From a virus, in IMG/VR virus record IMGVR_UViG_3300010148_000115, positions 1 to 24,356 of that record: a stretch of DNA of 24,356 bases, one strand, 5' to 3'. Every line of letters starts with the position of its first letter. Position 1 is the first letter of the stretch. Below the pieces are notes generated by a model. It made no database searches. It worked only from the letters and a program-made list of their open reading frames with translations, and was not told the origin of the DNA. A program made the position numbers and the translations under genes. Positions 14,580-20,888 of the stretch are shown piece after piece.

Positions 14580-15020
14580 TTAAGTTAGATATAAATAGTG
14601 TAGCACTCTAAAAGCCAATGTGATTGACATCCACTCTCCAGAATCACTCAACTCATTGTCCATCCCACCAAAGCGGATTTGGATCTCATCGTGGAGCGGT
14701 GTGGATCGTTTGGTGATGGCATTGATAACCGTTTGAGCACTGTCCAAACCATCATCAAAACTCTCAATCTGGTCCTTTGGTCTTATCCGGAAGGCATAAC
14801 GGACCATCACCTCCGTGGAAGTCATGACACCCACTCCACGACGTTGACGATCATCGTCACGACTGGACACGGACCGGATCCCAACCGAGAATCTTTTGTG
14901 AGCGATCGTATTTGGTGATCGTCCATATCCGTCAAAGGGATTACGACTCTCATCAAATCCGCTCAAACTGTCAATCATCGTGGCGAATCGTTGACGTATT
15001 GTGGCAAGTGATACGACCAT
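14580..15020 (-). CDS. Putative tail terminator / tail completion protein, 146 aa
   Basis: Located directly before the tail tube gene, the usual place of the ring protein that caps the tail (lambda gpU-like). An N-terminal helix (MVVSLATIRQRFATMIDSL) is followed by beta strands (HKRFSVGIRSV, TEVMVRYAFRIRP) and a helix (DSAQTVINAITKRS), then a C-terminal strand pair. This alpha/beta order fits the small terminator fold. The start follows the upstream stop without a gap (TAGATG), with GGAG about 8 bases upstream. No motif is diagnostic, so a different head-tail adaptor is possible. Confidence 0.55.
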   Translation of the reverse strand: MVVSLATIRQRFATMIDSLSGFDESRNPFDGYGRSPNTIAHKRFSVGIRSVSSRDDDRQRRGVGVMTSTEVMVRYAFRIRPKDQIESFDDGLDSAQTVINAITKRSTPLHDEIQIRFGGMDNELSDSGEWMSITLAFRVLHYLYLT

Positions 15021-15776
15021 CTAGCGTCTCCGATACCATATGGGTGGAGCGCTGGTGTATATGACTCCAAGATTGGCACGGCGGCCATTTTTGTCGTCCA
15101 CTTTGCCATCTTGGTTTTGATCATATGTAAACTTAAGACGCTTGAAATCAAATTCCATCTCTTTCCGATGGGTTTTGGCTAAATCCAAATATCGTCCCTC
15201 TCCCAATCCACTGGAGTCCATGTCCTTGAATATGAGATAAAAGGTGAGATTTTTATGGCATGATCTCAACGATTGTGGAGACATAATCAAATATTCAATA
15301 TTGCCTTGGTCTCTCACCCGTTGGATAAGTTGGACCCAGGCCTCATCAATGTACGTTTGATAACTGGAGCCCAATGATGATGGACGGATGGAAGCCAAAT
15401 CCGAATATTCCGCTTCCAAATCCAAATCACTGATCACCGGATACAAAGCACTTAACGCGATGGCGGTGGGTTTTTTGAAGGTGTGGACCACTCCACCAAT
15501 CGTCAACTCCCAATATTGGAGATATCCGTCATCCAATGAGAGTGTGGTTGGAAGTTCACTGGGGGAGATTGTGTATGTTGCCACGTTGGCGATGATTGAC
15601 ACGGATGTCCGAGATATAACGTCGTTACCATTTGGATCTTGAAGTCTGAAATATGCCGCGGTGGGTGATACCAATGATCCATCCCTGTAAATAGGGAGGT
15701 CCACAGTGCACCCACGCGATCTCTCAAGTACCTCATGGATCCGGATACGCGGCGCATATAGTCTCTCGGTTGCCAT
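15021..15776 (-). CDS. Putative head-tail connector protein with EF-hand-like loop, 251 aa
   Basis: Residues 1-110 are strand-rich (TVDLPIYRDGSLVSPTAAYF), as in an Ig-like or BppU-like beta sandwich. Residues 125-210 are helical, with many aromatics (YIDEAWVQLIQRVRDQGN), resembling gp6-type head-tail connectors. Near the end, DQNQDGKVDD (219-228) matches the DxNxDGxxD calcium-binding loop of EF-hand and dockerin proteins. AAGGAT lies 6-7 bases before the ATG, and the stop abuts the next gene start. Function is inferred from place between the capsid genes and tail tube. A decoration or neck role is an alternative. Confidence 0.5.
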   Translation of the reverse strand: MATERLYAPRIRIHEVLERSRGCTVDLPIYRDGSLVSPTAAYFRLQDPNGNDVISRTSVSIIANVATYTISPSELPTTLSLDDGYLQYWELTIGGVVHTFKKPTAIALSALYPVISDLDLEAEYSDLASIRPSSLGSSYQTYIDEAWVQLIQRVRDQGNIEYLIMSPQSLRSCHKNLTFYLIFKDMDSSGLGEGRYLDLAKTHRKEMEFDFKRLKFTYDQNQDGKVDDKNGRRANLGVIYTSAPPIWYRRR

Positions 15777-15785
15777 CGTCTATCC

Positions 15786-16118
15786 TTAGATGTTGTTAAC
15801 ATTTAAAAGGAGATACCAAACCGTATCCGATGACACCAACACCGCAACTTCATTGGGAGCCAGGTTGACTTTTTCAACGGCGAGATTGTTTTGGACGCTC
15901 AAATTGTTTGTACCACCAACATTGGAGATCACATAAACACGGCCATCCTTTTGAGCTGGAAGGATCACATTTTCATCACTTCCACCACTATCAATGATCT
16001 GAAACAATGAATCTTTGTCTGTTAGTGTGATACCGTCCGAGATTGTCCGGACATCCAATCCACCAGCCAACAAAAGTGGACGGGGGATTTTAAAAAAGGG
16101 TTTTCCGCTATAAGCCAT
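15786..16118 (-). CDS. Small beta-rich virion protein, 110 aa
   Basis: No family identified with certainty. Strands recur through the sequence (LFQIIDSGGSDENVILPA, GRVYVISNVGG, NEVAVLVSSDTVWYLLL), as in small phage head-decoration or neck beta domains. It starts MAYSGKPFFKIPRP and lacks any membrane segment or signal. GGAGACTATC precedes the ATG, and the gene lies within the head-tail connector block. Decoration, head completion or fibre-cap roles are all compatible. Confidence 0.6.
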   Translation of the reverse strand: MAYSGKPFFKIPRPLLLAGGLDVRTISDGITLTDKDSLFQIIDSGGSDENVILPAQKDGRVYVISNVGGTNNLSVQNNLAVEKVNLAPNEVAVLVSSDTVWYLLLNVNNI

Positions 16119-16127
16119 GATAGTCTC

Positions 16128-16274
16128 CTATTTGGATTTTTTGGTGTTTTGTTTTTGGGCTCGTTTGACTACTTCATCACGGACCGTCTCACGTGAGACA
16201 TCTCGGCCGCTTTTCTTTGCGTCGTTATACATTCGATTTGTGACTCGTTCCACTTGCTCTCTAGAAATAGACAT
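16128..16274 (-). CDS. Small basic helical protein, 48 aa
   Basis: Read by hand in the gap between larger genes. The product (MSISREQVERVTNRMYNDAK, then a repeat of Arg, Val, Glu and Lys) is a single charged helix with a basic tail ending NTKKSK. The ATG at 16274 has AAGGGA 8 bases upstream. An ATG six bases earlier (16280) overlaps the upstream stop as ATGA but its Shine-Dalgarno spacing is too short. Function is unknown. It may be a minor head protein or a chaperone. Its position in the connector block is the only functional clue. Confidence 0.62.
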   Translation of the reverse strand: MSISREQVERVTNRMYNDAKKSGRDVSRETVRDEVVKRAQKQNTKKSK

Positions 16275-16276
16275 AA

Positions 16277-16912
16277 TCATGATCCCTTTGATTTTGACTT
16301 TGATTTGGTCTTTGGTTTGTGCATGGCCTCAAAACTCTCTCTCATTTGTTTCTTGAGAGTATACAAACCATCAATCTCCTTTTTGATCTCTGGGATGTGT
16401 TGGAGTTTGAGACGGCGGTCAATCTTGCGATCCAACAAAGCGATTTTGGATTGGATGACTTCGATCTCCGGTTTGTCAATGATACCCAATCCAACCAACT
16501 CGCGTCTCCACTCATTGTATGCATTTGTATCATTGTTCCAAAATACTTTTGATCCGATGACCTTTGGCACATCCCATTTCATACAATAGTAATATCCACC
16601 ATATGTGGTCTCATATCGTGCCACATATCCAAACTCTCGATCAATGACGGTTTGACCGTTGTCCATCAATCTCATCCGACTCATGGTGGAGTCTGGTCCG
16701 TTTGGTGTATCCTCAACACCATTGACCCCAGCAATCTCAAAAAGTTGACCAAATGTTGGCAACCACTCCCAATCTCCCTCCGATACTTCCACGATCTCCC
16801 ATGAAAATGCATGGTGGAGTAAATAAAAAGGAGCGTTTGGAAAAACCTTCAGTTTTGGATTTTGGGTGGCGGATTTTGTTCCGGTCCATGTCGTTGGTGT
16901 AAATGTGCTCAT
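16277..16912 (-). CDS. Hypothetical head-region protein, 211 aa
   Basis: No family recognised. The N-terminal 130 residues are mixed, with many aromatics (HHAFSWEIVEVSEGDWEWLP and YETTYGGYYYCMKWDVP). The C-terminal region (about 150-200, IDKPEIEVIQSKIALLDRKI) is a probable coiled coil, ending with a repetitive KTKSKSKSKGS tail. It follows the capsid gene after a 124-base gap with a hairpin; AAGGGA is about 9 bases ahead of the ATG. It is placed where head-tail joining and capsid-maturation proteins often lie. Confidence 0.65.
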   Translation of the reverse strand: MSTFTPTTWTGTKSATQNPKLKVFPNAPFYLLHHAFSWEIVEVSEGDWEWLPTFGQLFEIAGVNGVEDTPNGPDSTMSRMRLMDNGQTVIDREFGYVARYETTYGGYYYCMKWDVPKVIGSKVFWNNDTNAYNEWRRELVGLGIIDKPEIEVIQSKIALLDRKIDRRLKLQHIPEIKKEIDGLYTLKKQMRESFEAMHKPKTKSKSKSKGS

Positions 16913-16961
16913 ATCGTTTATCCCTTTGTTGATATGTGTTTATGATTTTGATGACACCACC

Positions 16962-16983
16962 CACTCTCCAAAAAAGGAGAGTG
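16962..16983 (-). terminator. Perfect 8-bp hairpin downstream of the capsid gene
   Basis: Arms 16962-16969 and 16976-16983 (CACTCTCC and GGAGAGTG) surround a six-base homopolymer loop. It is located 54 bases after the capsid stop on the minus strand. No U-run follows, so it is either a partial or Rho-assisted terminator, or a 3' stabilising stem that raises capsid mRNA levels. The remaining part of the 124-base gap shows only a weak GGG/CCC stem. Confidence 0.5.
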
Positions 16984-17036
16984 AATGGAAGGACAAAGGG
17001 AATTTAAAACCCTCCACCCACTCATCATTTGACAAA

Positions 17037-17954
17037 TTAAGCGTCTGTAACAATCTTGACAATTCGAGCGTCCTCAGTGATCGCCGCTCCACAGTACAAA
17101 TGTCCTACAACCTCGGTGAGTCCCTTGGATTCGTCACGTTGGAAGCCGATGACAACCGGTGTTCCAGCTGGGCGAATTTCAACACCAGCACCAGCCAACG
17201 GGCGTGGAGTTCCAACAGCGTACGCGATACCACCACGAGACATCATGGCTCCGATTTTGTTACCACCTGTTTCAGTTACATAACTAGATTTGAAAATATC
17301 TACACCACCAAAGCGGCCCGCGAATCCTTGACCCTTGATGGCCAACATGTCTTCGGTTGCTGGTGAAAATGCGAGAGCGTTATTGGACTCACTTCGAAGA
17401 GAATCACGGAGATCACTCAACTGTTGTGGATGGAGGATACAATAAAAGTCTCCATTGTTTGACTCACTCTCTAATTGGAACATTGCATCATAAAAGTCAT
17501 CAACAGACATGTCCACACCACTGGTCCCAACTGAGTTGGTCGCGGCTGCAAAAGTCGCTGTAATGATACCGTTGATACGTGCTTCCGCACTCATAGCCAT
17601 TTTGTTGGCCAATGAAAATGGATCGATGTCCATACCTAGTCCAGTCATAGCGGCGAGATCACTGATATCGTAACGTAAAGCCGAGCGGCCCACGGTGATA
17701 TCTACGGTTGACGGAGTTAATGTGGCTTCAGACACCTCACCACCATCAGTAGCAGTTGCGAAAGGTGTAGCCGCTCCCCAATTGGCGTAACGCATACGCA
17801 TCACTTTTGAGCCGATACCGGCGACATCTCCGGCGAATAGGAGCGCTCCAGAATTACGTATAGATGCTTGATCCGCGAGGATGGCGCGGACTTCGTTTTC
17901 AATCATAGCGGCCAGGCGTAGGTTACCGAGCGCTGAATAATCAATTGCTGACAT
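17037..17954 (-). CDS. Major capsid protein (HK97 fold, predicted)
   Basis: Builds the icosahedral shell. The 305-residue protein begins MSAIDYSALGNLRLAAMIEN and has an Ala- and Gly-rich middle. Segments that recall HK97-type capsid proteins include SEATLTPSTVDITVGRSALR, the helix ANKMAMSAEARINGIITATF, and the terminal VVGHLYCGAAITEDARIVKI. Length and place, after scaffold and before connectors, fit. There is no fused N-terminal scaffold, as expected with a separate scaffold gene. The Shine-Dalgarno is weak (GTGAG), surprising for an abundant protein, so a strong promoter or mRNA stability may make up for it. The gene is separated from the upstream packaging operon by an intrinsic terminator and a 209-base divergent region. 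Confidence 0.85.
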   Translation of the reverse strand: MSAIDYSALGNLRLAAMIENEVRAILADQASIRNSGALLFAGDVAGIGSKVMRMRYANWGAATPFATATDGGEVSEATLTPSTVDITVGRSALRYDISDLAAMTGLGMDIDPFSLANKMAMSAEARINGIITATFAAATNSVGTSGVDMSVDDFYDAMFQLESESNNGDFYCILHPQQLSDLRDSLRSESNNALAFSPATEDMLAIKGQGFAGRFGGVDIFKSSYVTETGGNKIGAMMSRGGIAYAVGTPRPLAGAGVEIRPAGTPVVIGFQRDESKGLTEVVGHLYCGAAITEDARIVKIVTDA

Positions 17955-18080
17955 TGTATTTTCTCACAATATTTGGTTTTGGTTTTGTTTTGGATGGGGC
18001 CGGGTTTTACGCTGTTGACGGTTGCGAACCTATCCGACAAATAACCAACTCCCATCATCCACCGTGGTGGAGATATGTGG

Positions 18081-18117
18081 TTGGGTGTAGTATACCCATT
18101 TTTATGATATGGTGTTA
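18081..18117. promoter_or_regulatory. Divergent promoter region between capsid and plus-strand gene
   Basis: The gap 17955-18163 must start both the capsid transcript (leftward, since a terminator lies upstream) and the 107-aa gene (rightward). Plus strand: TTGGGT 18081-18086, 16 bases, TATGAT 18103-18108. Minus strand: TATACT at 18094-18089 with a poor -35. A TGACA palindrome lies at 18124. The rest of the gap holds a GGTT-GCG-AACC stem and a near-palindrome CCACCGTGGTGG and no gene. Confidence 0.35.
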
Positions 18118-18123
18118 TCGTTA

Positions 18124-18138
18124 TGACACTCTATGTCA
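18124..18138. promoter_or_regulatory. TGACA-N5-TGTCA palindrome, copy 3
   Basis: ATGACA-CTCTA-TGTCAT lies 26 bases ahead of the plus-strand 107-aa gene and 15 bases after its candidate -10 box, a typical place for a repressor. It shares the 12-base extended arms with the copy at 5776. Confidence 0.4.
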
Positions 18139-18163
18139 TTTTCACATCAAAGGGGAGATCACC

Positions 18164-18487
18164 ATGGCCACTCATGACCTGTCAAACGTCAACACATATC
18201 CAAAATTCAAAACAATAACAAATATCAACGATACCGCAACAAAAATTATCCTCCCAAATGGAGCCACGGCGGTCTCCATTGGTAGCCCCGCCGCTTTGTA
18301 TTGTGCCAATGATGGTGATGATGGAGACTCATTTGGGAGCGGTGGTGTGATCGATTATGTATTTATCCCAGCCAACAACCTTTTGGAGATACCCATGGAG
18401 ATTGGTCGCCAATCCAATCGTGTTTTGTTGGTGGCCACCCAATCCGGATCATCCACTCTCCACATCGTCATCAATAGATCGAAGTAA
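18164..18487 (+). CDS. Small beta-rich, probably structural protein on the opposite strand, 107 aa
   Basis: The ATG at 18164 has AAAGGGGAG upstream, so it is preferred over a longer frame from 17945 that crosses the promoter region. The protein follows a pattern seen in small phage structural proteins: TKIILPNGATAVSIGSPAAL (about 26-45), then an Asp/Gly-rich loop (NDGDDGDSFGSGG), VIDYVFIPANN, and VLLVATQSGSSTLHIVI. There is no membrane segment. It is the only plus-strand gene within the late region, flanked by capsid and fibre genes on the other strand, with its own promoter candidate. Decoration or virion-surface use is inferred. A regulatory small protein cannot be ruled out. Confidence 0.72.
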   Translation: MATHDLSNVNTYPKFKTITNINDTATKIILPNGATAVSIGSPAALYCANDGDDGDSFGSGGVIDYVFIPANNLLEIPMEIGRQSNRVLLVATQSGSSTLHIVINRSK

Positions 18488-18520
18488 AAAAACAAAAGGA
18501 GCCACCCAATGAGTGACTCC
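18486..18520 (-). terminator. Intrinsic terminator of the packaging/fibre operon
   Basis: In the minus-strand RNA GGAGUCAC pairs with GUGGCUCC (one U-G wobble) around a 7-base loop, followed by UUUUGUUUUUUU. On the plus strand the wobble is a mismatch and no T-run follows, so it works leftward. It is 26 bases after the fibre stop, and its U-tract overlaps the stop of the convergent 107-aa gene. Confidence 0.85.
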
Positions 18521-18545
18521 AAATGTATAGGACTGAGGGAATCAG

Positions 18546-19919
18546 TTAAAGTGATACGGCGATGTCAATACCAGTCAATCCAACAGTTGATTTTACTGAG
18601 ACTGAGTTGGCGTTGGTATAAGTAATTTCCAACTCTACTTTGTTGCCACTTCCATCCATAGCGCTCACGTGGACCAATTGCTCACCCAAGTTGTGAGTCA
18701 ATGCCAAACCAGTATTGGCTACCAATGTTTGATTCGCGAATGATTTACGAAGTGATGACAAAGCAACCAACACCTGGCCACCTGAAACACTCGCGAGGTT
18801 ACCAGTTGTAGGATCGGCGGTTATAGCGGCTTGGGCTCTCGCGTTGGTGAAATATAACGCGCTTGAGTGCTCGCTCACTTGGGACGTGTCAGCGGTCAAC
18901 GTGATCACACCAGTACCAGAATTATAAGACAAACCAGCAGCGTCAACCGAGATGGCTCCTCTGGATCTTGCATCCGTAAAATATAACGCGCTTGAGTGCT
19001 CGCTCACTTGTGATGTGTTAGCGTTCAATGTGTAAACACCATCCGCATAACTCAGACCGGTTCCGGCTGCGAATTGTGCAAATACATCACTGGCCTCAAC
19101 CTTAAACTCACCAGTTGAGGAGTTGTATTGGAGGAGTTGAACATCTGGAGACGATACCGCGCCCAATGAGACCGATCCACGGGCTCTGGCTTGAGTAAAG
19201 TAGAGCGCGCTGGTGTCCTCGCTCACGTGTGACGTGTCAGCCGTTAAGGTGATCACACCAGTTGAGGAGTTGTAATTCAAACCAGCCGCATCTACTGAGA
19301 TACTAGCGCGAGCGCGAGCGGTCGTATGGAATAAGTTATTGGACCCTTCGGATATTTGATCCGAGTTGGCCGATAATGAAAATGCACCGGTCGCGGCATT
19401 ATAAGCCAATCCAGTTCCAGCCGAGAAAAATCCTTTGATCTCGGTTTGGTCTGCTGTAAATTCACCAGTAGAAGAGTTGTAGTTGATCCCAGCACTTGCT
19501 GAAAACTTCGCGCGGATTTGTGCATCACTCAAACCACTGTTGATTAGTTCCCAGTCTCCAGCTGTTCCAGCTGTTCCACCGTTGTGGATGTATGACTCAA
19601 TTGGAGACGTCGCCGCCAAAAATACAATATCACCTTCTTGAAAATTGGATCCAGTGTACACATTGGAGATGAAGTTGGCCAATGATGTTTGAGATGAGTC
19701 AACGGTGACATCCGTCACGGTCAATGGCTTGACCTTCAGTTTATTGATTCCACCGTCGCTGACAACTTCCAAATAATTGGCGCTGTCCGCGTGGATTGCG
19801 TTGAGTACGTTTGAATGAAGATATCCACGAGTGATTAAATGTTCATCGTGTGATACTGTTCCTTTTTGTTTAATTACACCTTCGGCGATTAGTTCGGGAG
19901 CCAAAAATCTTTGAGCCAT
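18546..19919 (-). CDS. Repetitive fibre protein, likely head or tail fibre
   Basis: A 457-residue structural protein. After a 140-residue N-terminal region it contains at least four beta repeats of about 43 residues. Each joins GLNYNSSTGVITLTADTS-like strands with a VSEHSSALYFTDARSRG-like segment, a pattern seen in phage fibre proteins. The end (about 405-457, ALTHNLGEQL, ELEITYTN) matches the 72-aa protein next to it and may be a trimerisation or cap domain. No enzyme motif was found. GAGGTAGACCC precedes ATG. The gene lies in the head block before the capsid gene, not after the tape measure, so a head fibre is as likely as a tail fibre. Confidence 0.68.
   Translation of the reverse strand: MAQRFLAPELIAEGVIKQKGTVSHDEHLITRGYLHSNVLNAIHADSANYLEVVSDGGINKLKVKPLTVTDVTVDSSQTSLANFISNVYTGSNFQEGDIVFLAATSPIESYIHNGGTAGTAGDWELINSGLSDAQIRAKFSASAGINYNSSTGEFTADQTEIKGFFSAGTGLAYNAATGAFSLSANSDQISEGSNNLFHTTARARASISVDAAGLNYNSSTGVITLTADTSHVSEDTSALYFTQARARGSVSLGAVSSPDVQLLQYNSSTGEFKVEASDVFAQFAAGTGLSYADGVYTLNANTSQVSEHSSALYFTDARSRGAISVDAAGLSYNSGTGVITLTADTSQVSEHSSALYFTNARAQAAITADPTTGNLASVSGGQVLVALSSLRKSFANQTLVANTGLALTHNLGEQLVHVSAMDGSGNKVELEITYTNANSVSVKSTVGLTGIDIAVSL
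18850..19010. repeat. 32-bp exact direct repeat, 129-bp period
   Basis: The 32 bases at 18850-18881 recur exactly at 18979-19010, 129 bases (43 codons) apart, in the fibre gene. A diverged copy lies near 19195. The fixed in-frame period points to recent unit duplication. Confidence 0.92.
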
Positions 19920-19970
19920 GGGTCTACCTCTTGGGGGATAAAGTTAATTCGAATCCATCATGGATGTGGA

Positions 19971-20189
19971 TCATCTGTAATATATCACCCCAGTTTCCAC
20001 CGTCTCGAAAATGACTGTAAATGTCAAAAGATTATTATAGGTGATCTCACCAAACACAACCTCTCCATCAATGACGATCCAAATATTGGGAGTATAGCCC
20101 AATCCATGAGTCACGGAGATGGTGGAGAGGTTTGTAAAATCATGACGGTTGGGTATCCCAGCACCGTCCGAATATTTAAACGTGGCCAT
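19971..20189 (-). CDS. Stand-alone fibre-cap-like domain protein, 72 aa
   Basis: A short beta-rich protein, MATFKYSDGAGIPNRHDFTN, then SVTHGLGYTPNIWIVIDGEV and a strand-rich end. It shares the order THxLG, DG, EITYxN and TG with the last 50 residues of the adjacent fibre, so the two probably descend from one domain. GAGAGGTGATGG lies before the ATG. It lies between scaffold and fibre genes, so it may assemble on the capsid or compete with or cap the fibre. Fifty bases of gap follow with no further gene. Confidence 0.68.
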   Translation of the reverse strand: MATFKYSDGAGIPNRHDFTNLSTISVTHGLGYTPNIWIVIDGEVVFGEITYNNLLTFTVIFETVETGVIYYR

Positions 20190-20199
20190 CCATCACCTC

Positions 20200-20865
20200 T
20201 CAAAACTTGTGTGGAGTTTGACCCAATCGCGAATAATAGGCCTCTCGAATTGCTTCTCTATTTTGAGAGTAAAATGTTGGATCCGTGGCCCGGCTCAATA
20301 AATCATTTGGAGCCGCGGTGGGTTGACTTTGGACACCACGGTTGGAGGATGGTGGGGGAGTGAGTTGTGGTTGTGTCTGTTGGAGTCCTTGAGACGGCTG
20401 TGGAGACTCGTTTGAGGTTGTATTGGTTTGAGTATCCGTTTGAGTCTCAAAGAATGGTCTCAACGTGCTTGGAGCGGTTGTGGGATCCGTTTTGATTGTC
20501 TCCAACCATTGTCCCAAATCGACTCGATCTTTTTTGGGGAGGTTGCTCATTGCCCTGTCATATTGCCACTCAACCATATCTCTCACATCACCGTCATTGA
20601 TTCCAAACTGTGAAATGGTGGTGTGGCGCTCATATCGTGAGTTTGACGTTTTTAGTTCACCTTGTAAGGACTCCACTTGACTTGTGAGATTGTCCACCAA
20701 TCCCATTTTGGATTTGGCCTCGTCCAATTGTGACTCGTACTCTCCCAACTTGGACTCTGTTTGGGCTAGTCGCTCGGAGTATTTGGCGATACGTTGACGG
20801 ACTATCTCGTCCACATGTTCTTTTTGGATGTATTCTACACCCTCAATGATTTTGGTTTTACTCAT
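20200..20865 (-). CDS. Capsid scaffolding protein, putative
   Basis: Guides shell assembly and is then removed. Residues 15-85 form a long charged helix or coiled coil (RIAKYSERLAQTESKLGEYE, then SQVESLQGELKTSNSRYERH). After a helical middle there is a Gln/Thr/Pro-rich linker (about 142-186), and a basic C-terminal helix (REAIREAYYSRLGQTPHKF) of the type that binds capsid subunits. The length of 221 and the location after portal fit. No protease domain or catalytic Ser is seen, so processing, if any, comes from elsewhere. AAAGGGAT precedes ATG. Confidence 0.72.
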   Translation of the reverse strand: MSKTKIIEGVEYIQKEHVDEIVRQRIAKYSERLAQTESKLGEYESQLDEAKSKMGLVDNLTSQVESLQGELKTSNSRYERHTTISQFGINDGDVRDMVEWQYDRAMSNLPKKDRVDLGQWLETIKTDPTTAPSTLRPFFETQTDTQTNTTSNESPQPSQGLQQTQPQLTPPPSSNRGVQSQPTAAPNDLLSRATDPTFYSQNREAIREAYYSRLGQTPHKF

Positions 20866-20888
20866 GGCTTATCCCTTTTGTGAGTTTG

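Noticed and set aside
18850-19210. Possible CRISPR-like spaced repeats
   Set aside because: Repeats are in frame within the fibre gene, diverge gradually and encode beta repeats; there are no unrelated spacers.
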